Below are positions 18,699 to 30,260 of a stretch of 64,000 nt of DNA, piece by piece. Where the stretch lies: assembly GCA_963575745.1 (NCBI GenBank), contig CAUYUJ010022048.1:201001-265000 (forward strand). The letters are read 5' to 3'. This DNA comes from Prorocentrum cordatum (lineage: Eukaryota; Sar; Dinophyceae; Prorocentrales; Prorocentraceae). Positions within the stretch are counted from its first letter, which is position 1. Each line of letters starts with the position of its first letter. A program made the translations under genes and the position numbers. The notes under the pieces were generated by a model. That model ran no database searches. It saw only the letters and a list, made by a program, of their open reading frames with translations, and was not told where the DNA came from.

Positions 18699-21104
18699 AT
18701 GCCCTCCCTGCCTGTGTCGCCTCGGCCGATCAGGCCTCTGTGTCCGTTCCCCTGGAATGTTCTGGGCAGCACGTCTCTGGCAGCGCTTCTCGGACCTTTC
18801 AGGGGATCCCTAGCTCCTTGGTCAGGACCCGCCCTTGGAATCGGTTCTTGGAATACTGCCGCCCTCTTTGCCGCTGTTCGCACCAAAAGTATGAAGGCTG
18901 CCCCGCGCTTTGCGAAGTTTCTGAAGCTCGCGAACCAACTTGCGGTCTTTTGTACCCAGGAAACCCACGGACAGATTGCGGATATAAACGAGCTTCGGCG
19001 AGAACTTCGGCATTTTGAGATTGGTCACTCTCTGTTCCCTGACTCTACTGCTACTGGTGGTGTTATCACGTGCATCCAGCCTGCGTTTGCGAAGCTCTTC
19101 TCCTCTATCTCTCACTCCAGCGTCATCGATGGTCGTATTCTCAAGTCTTATCTCTCTGGGCCTCTCGGGAACCTTTGTATCATCAACGCCCACATGCCGA
19201 ACACTAATGAGCTCACTTGTGTATATGCTAATGCTATTAGATCCATCCTTCGTGAACTTCCCAGCCCCGCGGATTGTTTCACTATCTTGGTAGGTGATTG
19301 GAACTTTGCGCTCTCCTCTGATGGGAGACTTCGAGCGGACGGTAGTGGGTGGTATCCTGGAGACGATAATCAGACCTCTCTATTGCATCGCCTTTGTAGC
19401 TCTTGGATTGAGTTTTACCAATGTGAAGACACGAGGAGGGAGGTCAGGGACGGCGTCACGACCCACTCTTCTCGGCTAGACCGTATGTACAGTACGCTTC
19501 CCTCGGCTCTGATCACGGACCTCACGATTGTTTGCGAGGCGAGGGGGGCCCTGAAGGTGGATATGGTCTCGGACCACATCCCGATTGTCGTCACGATCAG
19601 CACCTTCAGACCTCAGGATGCTCCCAAACGTCTGGCTCCCTGGGTTGTTCGGCACCCTTTATTTGCAGAGCTTTTGAACGGCGCTATTGATGCCCTTCCC
19701 TGTGGTGACCCGTGGGCTCGTCTGGCCGAAACGAAATCTTTGGTGTTTGAAGTTGCTGAGGAGGTTAAACGTCTGGTCAACCTGAAACCTGCTGACACTA
19801 CCGAAGCCAAACATTTTCGTGCCCTGCAAGCCCTTCGTGCATGGCGTGCGGGAGACTCTTTCAAGCTAGCGGCGGCGGTTGCCGCGTACCCTTCGCTCGC
19901 TGCTCACTTTCCTGCTGGCCTTCTGGATGCCAGATGTGACGCCCTCTGCCAACACGTTCAAAGTCTTCATAATACTCTTCTGTCTGCTGAGGAGGAGCTG
20001 CTCAATCAGCCCTTGGCCGAGGACGTCGGACCCGTGCCCTCTGAGGGGGATGAAAATGCTCGGCGGAAGTTGGCGGCTCGGAAGGAACTCTGGCGGAAGA
20101 TGAATAGGCGTACGTGGCTCCAAGGGACCTTGTCGGCTTCAGGGGGCATCAGCAAGACAGAAGAAGAGGCTGCCAAGGCCCTACAGGATCACTGGAGTAC
20201 TATACTTGCTGCTACTGAGGACGACGAGTCCCTCTGGCCCGAGCTGCTTAGCTTTGTGCCGAAGTTGCCAGAGGTTCCTGAGGATATTGAGGAAGAGGAC
20301 TTATTCGGACAAGGGTGGATGATGAGTGAGTTTGAGTGGCACATGTTGATTCGGGGGAGGAAAGACAGCATGCCTGGGGGGGATGGGATCCCGTACTCGG
20401 CCTGGAGGGCTCGCGCCGCTGGTGAACTTCTCTATGAATGCTACCAAGCCTTCATACGTAACCCTCGGGCTGGTCTTCCCGATGATATGAAACGAAGTCT
20501 CATGGTTTACTTACCTAAAAAGATTACGGAGGCGGAGGTGGGGGAGGGAGTCTATCGCGAACCAGCTAATACTCGTCCACTAAGCATGACAAATACGGAT
20601 GCCAAGATTTTCTCGGCCTCGATGGCTATGATCCTCACGCGCAAGGTCGCGCGGCACTGTATTCTCCAGCCTCCACAGAAATGTTTTCGAGGCCGCGACA
20701 TGCTCGCGAATGTGATGGGGGCTGAGAGTTTTCTTCTTGAGTGCCACCTTCGAGATAGATATACGAGTGGGCTCGTCCTGACGGACTTCGAATCCGCCTT
20801 CCCCTCGATCAAGGTCTCCTGGGTCCTCCGCGTGCTGGCCTCCATGGGGGTCCCGACTGCTGTCATATTGTTCTTCCAGGCTCTTTATCAGGATAATTCG
20901 GCGATTATCTATATCTTTGGGAGGATGTTTGGTTCCTTCGCGATTGGGAGAGGAGTTAGGCAAGGCGACCCGAGCTCGATGCTTCTATTTATCCTGGCTG
21001 TTGAACCTGTACTAGCATGGGTGAGGGCTAAGCTTCCAAGGCAGCTGACTTTGTCCCTCGCGTACGCCGACGATTTTTTGTTTCGGCTTACGCTGTATCT
21101 TCGA
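18699..21104 (+). CDS. LINE ORF2, N-terminal part: APE-type endonuclease and reverse transcriptase up to YADD
   Basis: An open frame begins after TGA at 18618; the first ATG is 18699. Endonuclease motifs appear in family order: IGSWNTAAL, FCTQETHG, GGVITCI, LCIINAHMPN, ILVGDWNF, SRLDRMYS and SDHIPIVV (about 18840-19600). The reverse transcriptase follows: NTRPLSMTNTDAKIFSASM, FRGRDML, LTDFESAFPSI (catalytic Asp), GVRQGDPSSMLLF and LAYADDFLF at about 21060. This enzyme would nick target DNA and copy the RNA by target-primed reverse transcription. The frame goes wrong right after YADD in a run of six T (21074-21079); the frame after it then ends without family similarity. Confidence 0.93.
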
Positions 21105-22422
21105 TGGCATCGAGCCGTTGTTCAAGTGTTTGCAGCTGCTTCATCGTGCGATAGGTCTGGCTCTCAATTTCCCGAAGTGCCAGATTCTGCTGGCTTACGA
21201 GCGTCTCAGGGACCCTCTTCGTGATTTCCTGGTTGACCTGGGACCCTGCTATCAGATGGTTGAAATTACTAAGTGTCTTAAGTACCTTGGGGTCTGGATT
21301 GGTATTGGGGCGGAGGACGTCGCGTTCACGGCATCTATTATTAAACTCAAAAAACGGACGCGTGAGATTCGTGATCTAGGGCTTGGTCTGGCTCAATCCA
21401 TTGTTCTATTCAAAGCGTTCTGTGTTTCATTATTGTCTTTCCTTTTGCAGCTGCACCGTCCCACTCGTGTTCTTGATAAAGCTTATCAATCCTGTGTCCG
21501 CCTCCTCTCCGCCGGCCCTAACAATGCGCTGTCGTACGACATGTGTACCCACCTCTGTGGTTATGGGTTCCCTATCGAGTTCCCTCGGCTCTCGCTTGTG
21601 GCAGATGCTACTCGGGCGAGATACATTGCACGTTGTGATGAGCTGCCTCGGATTCGTGACCAAGTCGCTCGGATTTTTGAAGATGGTGACTGGTGTCCAT
21701 ATCGGCAGCTGCGCGGCTGGTACGCGAATAGTTTCCTCACCCACCTGTTCTCTTTCCAGGACGAAGTTGCATCCCACGGCTTCCAGATTTTGTATGAGCG
21801 TAAAGATGTACAGAGGCAATATATGCGTGCGCTGAGGCCCTTCCACTGTCCCACTGTCACCCCTCATGGTGCTCTCCTTCGTCGTGCCCGTGCCTGGATC
21901 CCTGAGGTCTCCCCATCGGACATCGTCAGGATTTGCAAAGTCATCAAAGCCCTGGCCCGTCGGTCCAGTCCTTACATCCCGTTGGCCAACCTTCGTATGC
22001 TCTCCAGATGTGTTTGCACTAGTGCTCGTTTTCACGCCTCCCCTCGAGGCTGCATCCTTGGGTGCCCTAGTTCACCGACATCCCCGACCGACTTAGATGA
22101 CATGCGCCACTACCTTGTGTGCCCCAGACTCCAGCAGTTGTTTGCACATTGGATGGGCCCTTGGGCTCCCTGTTCTTCTGGGTCTCCTGAGGGTTCGCCC
22201 TGGCTCCACCTCTACCTCCTTTTTCGTGGGATGGGTCCTGACCAGTGTCTTTTAAGTTCTATGTTATGTGATGCTTTTCTTAGTATGCACTCTTCAGTCC
22301 GTTATTGTCTTCCGGGATCCCCGCAGCAGCAATTTGAAGCCAGGCTTCGAATTCATTCGAGGAGGCACCGAGCCTGTCGTCGTGTGTGGCAGGTGCTCAA
22401 TCTAGAACAATGGGGGGGATAG
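21082..22422 (+). CDS. LINE ORF2, C-terminal part in +1 frame: RT thumb and zinc knuckle
   Basis: From 21082 the +1 frame continues the reverse transcriptase: GLRCIFDGIEPLFKCLQLL, then LNFPKCQILL and CLKYLGVWIG, as expected after the catalytic motif. Near the end a CCHC-type knuckle is visible (GCILGCP about 22050; MRHYLVCP about 22100: C-x3-C ... H-x3-C). It ends at TAG 22420-22422. The simplest explanation of the break is one extra T in the 21074-21079 run, by mutation or sequencing error. A programmed shift is less likely in a LINE ORF2. Confidence 0.88.
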   Translation, partial: FGLRCIFDGIEPLFKCLQLLHRAIGLALNFPKCQILLAYERLRDPLRDFLVDLGPCYQMVEITKCLKYLGVWIGIGAEDVAFTASIIKLKKRTREIRDLGLGLAQSIVLFKAFCVSLLSFLLQLHRPTRVLDKAYQSCVRLLSAGPNNALSYDMCTHLCGYGFPIEFPRLSLVADATRARYIARCDELPRIRDQVARIFEDGDWCPYRQLRGWYANSFLTHLFSFQDEVASHGFQILYERKDVQRQYMRALRPFHCPTVTPHGALLRRARAWIPEVSPSDIVRICKVIKALARRSSPYIPLANLRMLSRCVCTSARFHASPRGCILGCPSSPTSPTDLDDMRHYLVCPRLQQLFAHWMGPWAPCSSGSPEGSPWLHLYLLFRGMGPDQCLLSSMLCDAFLSMHSSVRYCLPGSPQQQFEARLRIHSRRHRACRRVWQVLNLEQWGG

Positions 22423-22800
<378 letters not shown>

Positions 22801-23056
22801 CCTACTTCCGCGAGGCACTCAGGGACAGTGTATTTCCGTTCGGTCCAATGAGGTTTGAAAGTACAGTTTTGCAAACACATATGTATTTTTAAACATGTAC
22901 ATCTATGTACGGATGTTATACGTGTGTATGCGCATGCACACATGTCTGAATATTCGCACGCTGTCAGACACGCATGCATATCCGTTACCGTGCCGTGAGC
23001 AGTGGGCGGAGCGTCCTCAGGCTCACCAGAGCCCTCAGTGACTAGTAGTGGAAAGT
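22801..23056. other. Non-coding flank with TG/CA-rich stretch
   Basis: Positions 22870-22985 are rich in ACATGTAT/TGTGTATGCGCATGCACAC-like alternating purine-pyrimidine text. No gene is seen. Confidence 0.45.
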
Positions 23057-23235
23057 GTTAGTCGGAGGTTGACAGACCTCCTACCCTGACACGTTGATTA
23101 AGGAATTGGCCGTTTTCGGTTCGCGAGAGGTCGTCGCGGCCGTCATTTTTGCGGGTCTAGGTCCGTCGGTTCCGGTCCCAGGCCGTTTTCATTAAGGGGA
23201 GGTTTACTAAAGGGAGGTTTGTCCACCGCCGAGTT
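23057..23235 (+). repeat. Dispersed repeat D, copy 2
   Basis: This is the partner of 16199-16375 in the same orientation, with the same GGCCGTTTTCGGTTCGCGAG and GGCCGTTTTCATTAA landmarks. Confidence 0.7.
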
Positions 23236-24230
23236 AGAGACGTTTAGGGGGACCAGTTCCCCACCTCGTGCAATTTCTGGGCGCTACCAGGCGCTCGTTG
23301 GACAATCCCGGGACTCCGCCCCCAGAGTTTTCCAGAGGCCTCGGGGGCGTTGCTGGGGGGTTCAACTTCCAACATGTCTTCAGATGGTCCCAAAGTTCCA
23401 CGCTGGAGCATATTTGATGGCCTCTTTGAATATTTTTAGAAGCCCTGGGGGCCCGCCCAAGACGCCACGAGCATTGAGCATTCGTATTGCATGTGCACGC
23501 GTAGGATTTATTGGCACATCCTGCCACTGTGTCCAGGATGTAAGTCAGATGCCTCTGGAACGCTTGTGGTGGTGATCCTTTGAGAAGCCTCTCGGAAGCC
23601 TCTGGTTTCGATTAGGGGAGTGCCTTTGGGGCCTCTGGGGGGTCTCGTGGGGGCCTCTTGGGGCGAAGGACTCGAAGTGTCGGGTCTCTTGGGCCTTTCT
23701 TTGGGCATTGGTGGGCCGTCTTCGGGGGGCGCTCCTGGAGGCCTCTCGGGGCAATCTCGGGGGCCTCAAGGGCCGTCTAGGAGCGTCGAAAGCGTGAAAT
23801 GGCGAGAGCACTAACATCACCCGACACCTACAGAAAATCATTAATTTTGGTATCTCGGGGCCCTCTTCGAGCCCTCTTGGGGCGTCTTGAGGGGTTCTTG
23901 AGCCGCCTGCCGGCCATCTTGGGCGTATTGGAGCGACTTTTGGGTGATTCGGGGTCTTGGTGGCCTCTTGGAGCCCTCTTGGCCCGTCTTGGCGCCTTCT
24001 TGCCTCTGCAACAGTCGCTCGACCTAGGAGTGTCCAAGAGCGAATGGGAGATCCGTGAATTTGGATTGTTGGCCTCGTGTTGAAACATGATGCACACAGC
24101 ACAGAAAACTCGAAGGGACTTGGAGATACGCCAACTCGTGCCTCAGGGTACGGTGGCGCATGCTATGCGGACTTGACGGAGTTTCGCGATCACGGCTTTT
24201 CGTTTAGAATGTTAAGAGCGTCCAGAACGA
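23236..24230 (+). repeat. Non-coding DNA, then CTTGG-type block (about 23590-24010)
   Basis: Positions 23236-23585 hold nothing recognised. From 23590 the degenerate CTTGGGGCCTC / GTCTTGGCGCC units recur, interrupted at 23780-23850 by the AAATCATTAATTTTGG-like AT patch that accompanies several blocks of this family. Confidence 0.55.
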
Positions 24231-24584
24231 TGGGGACTTGGAGGATGACAAGGACGACCGCGAGGACGGGGAAGAGTAGGAAAAGGGAGCGAGCAGGGGG
24301 ACGGATAATAGGAGGACACGATGACCAGGACAAGGAGGTGGAGGAGGAGGAACATTACGGTCACGACAGGCAGGAGGACGAGGAGGAGGAGGAAGAAGGA
24401 GGTGTTGAGGATGAAGAGGGGGATGGTGGAGAAATCAGACATCATTGTACCCACGTCATCCTCTTCATGCGCTCTCCTCCTCGTCTTTCCGCGCTCTCCT
24501 CCTCTGCCCCATCTTCGTGCTCTCATGGGACGTGCCTCGTGTTTGTTGTTGCGCCCTGTTCGGGCATGGTTAGCAAGAACTCAC
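24231..24584. other. GA-rich then CT-rich low-complexity DNA
   Basis: Positions 24310-24400 are GGA/GGAA-rich. The CT-rich stretch 24460-24540 has no supported feature. Confidence 0.45.
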
Positions 24585-24728
24585 CGAGCGCGTTCCAGTA
24601 CTCGCAAAGTGCCTACTCGCAAACGTCCCAAACATAATCGCTGTTCGATGCATTGGTTTTGTTTGCTCCGGTGCAATTGATCCAGGCCGTTTGCGAGTAG
24701 CTACTTTGCGAATAGTGGAACTCCCTCG
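24585..24728. mobile_element. MITE-like element family E, copy 1
   Basis: Terminal inverted repeats of about 41 bp. The left arm begins CGAGCGCGTTCCAGTACTCG and contains GTGCCTACTCGCAAACG. The right arm is CGTTTGCGAGTAGCTACTTTG and ends AGTGGAACTCCCTCG. Copy 2 is at 59525-59678. The centre differs between copies except for GATCCAGGCC. Confidence 0.7.
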
Positions 24729-25273
24729 TCTAAGAACTCAGCCCCTGATCGGCAGGTCATGTGGTACGAGGCCCTCTGTCTGTTCCTCGTCTACGTGGTG
24801 CTCCGCCTCGCTAGCTTACGCCAGGAGGGAGGGAGGAAGAGGAGGGTATTGAAGTTGAGGAGGAGGTGCCGTGAAGCAGTGATGAGTGAGAAGAAGATTT
24901 CGAGAATACTGAGATGAGAAAGGGGGAGGAGGAGGAGGAGGAGGAGGAGGACCAGTGTAAAAATAAGAGTCATCAACGATGTTGGAATGAACCCTTCCCC
25001 TGAGCTCCCTCTTCATTGGCCCCACAACGGTTCATTTCCACTGAGGGAACTGAATCGTTGGAAGACAACCGTTTGAAGACCCTGAAGCATACAACAAATG
25101 TTCTCGGGATTTCAACGCCACGTATCAATTTGATTGTTGCGTCTCGACGGCCCAGAATGGTGTCAAAGTGCCCTTTCAGGGACTTCAACACCGCGAACCA
25201 ACATAATTGTTGCACCCGCATCATCATGAATCCTTCCTGAGCGCAATTTCTCGTACGCTGATCATGGGAATCC
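24729..25273. other. Non-coding interval; (GGA)n at 24922-24952
   Basis: A short GGA microsatellite; otherwise nothing recognised. Confidence 0.45.
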
Positions 25274-25612
25274 GTGAACCTCTTGCAAAGTTTTACAACG
25301 AATGTGCGCGGCGCTAAGGCGAGAGCCACAGTTTGAAAAGGAACCGCCCTCAACCCGTGAAACTCTTGCAATGTTTTAACACGAATGTGCGGGGCGCTAA
25401 GGCGAGAGCCGCATTTTGAAAACCACCCGCCCTCGATACGTGAAACTCTTGCAAATGTTGTTAAACGAATGTGCGGCGCTGAGGCGAGAGCCACAGTTTG
25501 AAAAGCACCCGCTCTCAACCCGTGAGACTTTTTCAAATGTTTGAAGCGAGTGTGCGCGGCGCTAAGGCGAGAGCCACAGTTTGATAACCGCCCGCCCACC
25601 ACCTGTGAAACT
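25274..25612 (+). repeat. Tandem repeat, about 82-bp unit, 4 copies
   Basis: Units start CGTGAAACTCTTGCAA and contain ACGAATGTGCGCGGCGCTAA and GGCGAGAGCCACAGTTTGA. The landmark GTGA recurs at 25274, 25357, 25440, 25522 and 25604 (82-83 bp). Confidence 0.8.
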
Positions 25613-28033
25613 GACTTTTTAAGCCAGAGTCTGAAATGGTGAGGAAGTCCCAGGCGAAACGCCCGACCCGCCCTAAAATCTTGCCCCGGGGTGCGACAGG
25701 GAGAAGTTATCTCTAAGGAGAAAGAATGGAGAAGAAGGAGGAGGAGTTGGAGGAGGAGCGAGCGGGGGCGGGAGGATAATCATGCGAGGGAGGAAGGGTG
25801 AGTAGGACGAGGAGAAGGAGCGAAGCCGCGCAGACAGACACATTTTTGTGTTTCCGGGCATCCCGTGGCCCTGAGGGGAAAACTTCAGTTATGATGATAC
25901 CCGATGTGGCGTGGGAGCGATTGCGGCCCAGCAGATGGGACGAATGGCCAGCCGCTATGGTAGAAGAGGAGGGATGAGTTGGAAGGCAGAGCGGGTTGGA
26001 TAGATGGGGCGACGACGACGACGACATTTGTCGAGAGACGACAGGGAGAGGGGCAGGAGGAGGAGGAGATGACGACGAGTAGGATGACAATGGTGATGAG
26101 TGGGAGAAGGAGTGGAGAACAAGGATGTAGGTGTTGCGATGTTGCGAGGAGTGGGTGATCGTTGCCTCATGTGGCCCGATGGTGGTTAGGGTGGACTCAT
26201 TCTCTTGCTCGTGCCCCCCCCCCACACTTCCTCCTCCACCCACCCTCGGCCCTCCCCACCCTCCTGCTTCTCCCGCCTTCTCCATAGCCCCACTGTGTTG
26301 CAGATTCCGCCCCATGCAGGTTTCTTTTCTGGCTCGACAGGCGCACAGTACGCCTGCGGCGGCGTCGTCGACTGAGGGGTGGTCGGCGGCGAGGTCGAGC
26401 CTGGTCGCATTCGGCGGCAGGTTCCAGAGATCGAGACTTCATCCAAGCTGAGAGGTGGTCCTCCGTCTGGTCCTCTCTCACCTCCCCACCCTCCACCCCC
26501 CCATGTTGCTTGTTTGCACGGCCCCACCTCCGTTTCAGAATCATACACATTTGACTCTATCGCATGGCCTTCTTGCACACAGGATGTCAGCCATTGATAC
26601 TGTTTACGGTTGTTTTCAACGTGTCGGAACGATGTTCCCGTTGCAACGTGAGCCTCATGTTCGGATCGGCGCGTTGTCCTCGTCGCTCAGAAAGGCACTC
26701 TTGTCGCTCCCCCTCCTCCGCCGTTCCCTGGTCCTCTTGCTTCTCCTAGTCCTTCCACTCCAGCTCCTGCTGCTGCTGTTTGTCCCCGCCCCCCTTCTTC
26801 ATCCTCCTGCTCCTGCAGTGCGCGCTGCTCCTTTTCTCCGACTGCACATACCACGAAGACATCATAGTTGAAGCTCCAGGTCCGTTGTGACACGTGTCCG
26901 CGGATAGAGACAGAACCACGCAATGGGAAGGAAAGTGGGTGGGAAGGATGGGATATCAGATATGGCGCGAGCGCGCTTGGGCTGCTCCCCCGCTCCTCCT
27001 CCCCCCCCGCATCATCTCCTCTCGCCGCCGCAACCTCCCCCTCCTCCTCCCCCTCCTCGTCCTCCTCCTTCTCCTCCTCCTCTTTTTTTTTTGTTGACCG
27101 GACATGACGAACAGATCTTGTTGCGTACTCCTCCTCCTCCTCTTCCTATTCCTCCTCCTCCTACTCCCCCTACTTTCATTGAGCCCGCAGAGCGGGAGTC
27201 ACGGCGTGCCCACAGGGGGTAGTTTGCATTCAGGTGTTGCATTAATTTTGGTATTCGGGATATTGTTCCAACGAGGGTCGGTACCAATCGTTGCAATGTG
27301 TCTTGGGGCCATGTTGGCGTCCGGGGGGGGGGTCGGACGGCATCTTGGGTGTCACAGGTGAGTATGAGACAGAACATGCGTGAGGGATGTGCAGAATGGA
27401 CGCTGTTGTGGCCCTGCGAGGGCAACTCACTTGTATGTTTACGCGTCCCAGGGCAGTGCCCGACAAGAAATGCGTGAGGGGTGCGCCGAAATCAGTATGC
27501 CGTGGCCCTCGGGGCGCAGATCATACGTATTCTTAGGTGCCCCAGGAGTTGTGATGCAGCATTGCTTTGCGGAATGTGCGAAGACCCTCTTAGAATGCCT
27601 TACACATGCCATCTCATCCTCATCAATATCATCATTATCTCATCGTCTTCTCTCGAAGGTCAACACGCCGAGGGCCCGCAGGGGGCCCGCTAAATTGTAT
27701 CGTGTTGTTCATTCAGCCGGCCCATGTACCATCACTGTGTGTATGCGTGTGGTGGCTGGCGGGAAATCTCGGTGAGGCAGCGGTTTCCCAAAGTAGTCAT
27801 GTGACGATGTTATTGTGCGTGGGTTGCCAAATCATCTTGGGGGATTCCGGTGGTGTTCGTCGACCATCGAGAGGGAGGTGTCTCGGAGGGCTGTTCCACT
27901 GCGTAGGATTATCCCGTCCTGCGTCGGGCGTCGGGTTTGAAGGGTGTCGGGTGAACGATCTGGAGGGTGTGAGTGCAGCAGATCGCTCACGCGTATCATG
28001 CCCTCGTTGAGGCTTGGAACATTCGTTGGAGGA
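25613..28033. other. 2.4 kb without recognised genes
   Basis: Several stretches are low-complexity (25710-25780 GA-rich, 26040-26080 GGA, 26690-26830 CT-rich, 27000-27180 CCT-rich with a T8 run). Frames of 60-200 codons on both strands are Ser/Pro/Arg-rich and share no family motif I recognise. I call no gene here. Confidence 0.45.
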
Positions 28034-28520
28034 CTGTTCTGCAGCATCGTTGGCACTTGCTTGCGGTCGCGGGAACACTTCTTCCTGTGGCCTTTCGGTA
28101 CCTCTCGGGGTCTCTTGTGGGGGTCTGAGAGGTCTCTGGGACCTCTTGGGGAGCTTTTCCGAAGATTCTCCTGAGGGCGTATGGAGGCTCTGTTGGAGGA
28201 TTGTCTGGTAGCATCGCTGGCACTTGCCTGCGTTCGCGGGGGCGCTTTGGAGGCCTTCTCGGGCCTCTTGGGGTGCCTGGAGGGTGCCCGAGGGGCCTCT
28301 GGGGGCCTCTTGGAGGTCTCTTGGGGCCCTCTTTCGGGCGTTCTGGCAGGCCATGTGTTGGGAAGGGTTTGACATTTCAGTTCGGGTTTTCACTCTTCGG
28401 ACCATCTTGGGGTTTTAGAGGCTTCTTGGGAGGTCTCCTGGGCCGTCTTGTGACCCTCTTGGGCCGTCTCGTGGCCGTCATGTGGGCCTCTTGGTTTGAA
28501 TTGTGGCAATATTTGGGGCT
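28034..28520 (+). repeat. CTTGG-type block with a two-copy direct repeat
   Basis: GGAGGA(C/T)TGT..GCATCGxTGGCACTTGC and TCGCGGG occur at about 28034-28080 and 28191-28240. They are followed by CTCTTGGGG / GTCTTGTGACC type units to 28510. Confidence 0.55.
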
Positions 28521-29339
28521 GAAGGCCGTCTTCGGCGACCGGAGGACTGAAGATGCGGTAACGCCAAAATCTTCTGAACACCTAAGCGAAATCCATAATG
28601 ATGTTTGGCTTCTTGCGGGCCTCCATGGATCTGTGTTTAGACATTTTGAAGCTATCCTGAAACCCACCCGCAACCCACGCGCGACCCACCCGCGACTCTC
28701 CCGCGAACCATCCGCGACCCACCCGCAATTCACCCGCGACCGTCCCCGCGACCCACCCGCGACTCCCCCACGATCCACCCGCCACCCACCCCGCGCTTGC
28801 CCCCCTTACTCTTGTCCGCAACTGCGGGGTGCCACACGTGCAGTACACTTCACGTTTGAACAGCGTATGTGTTTAGTATTGCAACTCTGACGCTCTTATG
28901 CGAAAATTTACAGATCCCGCATGAAAGCTGTAACATTCTCATACCAATGCCCTAGAGCTCCAGTGTTGAACCTGGACGCCTCTCGCTTGAAAAAAACAAT
29001 TTCCATCATTGTTGGCACATATGTTTCTTCCCAGGAAGAAAGCTTGGATATGAGAGCTTCATTCGCTCTGGAATTCTGAAGGCTGAACAACCAGAGTACC
29101 AGTGTATGGCTTGAAATGGCGGGTTGTAGCTGGTACCAGTCGGCCTTCCAGCTGGTTGAGGTGCCAGTCGGTCGGGGTTGGTGCCAGTGGGTTGCGATTT
29201 GTCCGTTATGTAAGCCGCCACGTGCCCGACTCAGAGCAGCCGGAACTTGTGACCGCAGAGTTGATCCCGCTTCTGGCCCGCTGGGCTGGCGAGCGTTTCC
29301 CGTCTCTCTCCGACCCTGCTCCAGGGCACTTCCTCCTCG
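28521..29339. repeat. CGCGACCCACC minisatellite (28670-28795) and non-coding flanks
   Basis: About ten units of an 11-12-bp repeat of the form CGCGACCCACC lie at 28670-28795. The flanking 28521-28669 and 28796-29339 carry no recognised gene. Confidence 0.6.
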
Positions 29340-29819
29340 GGAGCTAGTGGGGAAATCAAAAAGTACCGATACCGTTGCTGCCCGTATTCTCCCGGGGTGC
29401 GTGCTGACCAGGATTTCAAAGCGAATCCGGCGTTGGCGACGAGGGTGTCCCAGGAGGCCAAGAGTTGGGCTCGCGAGTGCAGGGTAGCGGCATGGGTGCC
29501 TTTTCCTCCGAGCTCCTCCGCCCTGCTCCACGGCGCCTCCTCCTCATCTCGAGCACCTTGACGCAACTTGACGCCACAGTCAAGCCAGCCACAGCAGGGG
29601 GAGCTGTGGTCCTTACCCCCTGGGGGACCCATCGATTTCGACACCCCTCTCGAGAGATCGTCGATGCGATGGGTTCCCCCCGGGGGGGCAGGAACCCGAG
29701 CTCCCCCTTGTTATAGCTGGTCGGACAGTTCCAGCCTGCAGCGCGCCCATCCCGGGGGGGCGCCCAGCGCCTCCCCCGCGACTCCCCTCGGGCCAGGAGC
29801 CGCCTCGCCGACGAGGCGA
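29340..29819. repeat. Inverted copy of the 3040-3205 dispersed repeat, then GC-rich DNA
   Basis: Positions 29340-29500 read on the minus strand give the same LASW.LVA.AGFA..SW..RTPGE pattern as 3040-3205 plus. The rest has no supported feature. Confidence 0.5.
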
Positions 29820-30260
29820 GAGGAGGAGGAGGAGGCGGAGGAGGAGGAGGAGGAGGAGGAGGAGGAGAAAGGAGAAGGAGGAGGAGGAGGAGGAGGAGGA
29901 GGAGGAGGAGGAGGAGGATGGAGGAGCAGGAGGAGGAAGAAGGACGATGAAGGAGAAGGAGGAGGAGGAAGGAGGAAGGAGGAGAAGGAGGAGGAGGATG
30001 AGGAGAAAGGAGAAGGAGGAGGAGGAACGAGGAGGAGGAGGAGGAGGAGGAGGAGGATGAGCAGGAGGAGGATGGAGGAGCAGGAGGAGGAGGAGGAGGA
30101 CGCCGAAGGAGGAAGGAGGAGGAGGAAGGAGGATGCAGGAGGAATGAGGAGGAAGGAGGAAGGAGGAAGAAGGAGGAGGAAGGAGGGAGGAGGAAGGAGG
30201 TGGAAGGAGGAAGGAGGAGGAAGGAGGAGGAAGGAGGACGAAGGAGGAGGAAGAGGAGCG
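29820..30260. repeat. Large (GGA)n / GGAAGGA microsatellite
   Basis: About 440 bp of nearly pure GGA with AAGGA interruptions, the longest such tract in the window. Translations on both strands are homopolymeric artefacts. Confidence 0.9.
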
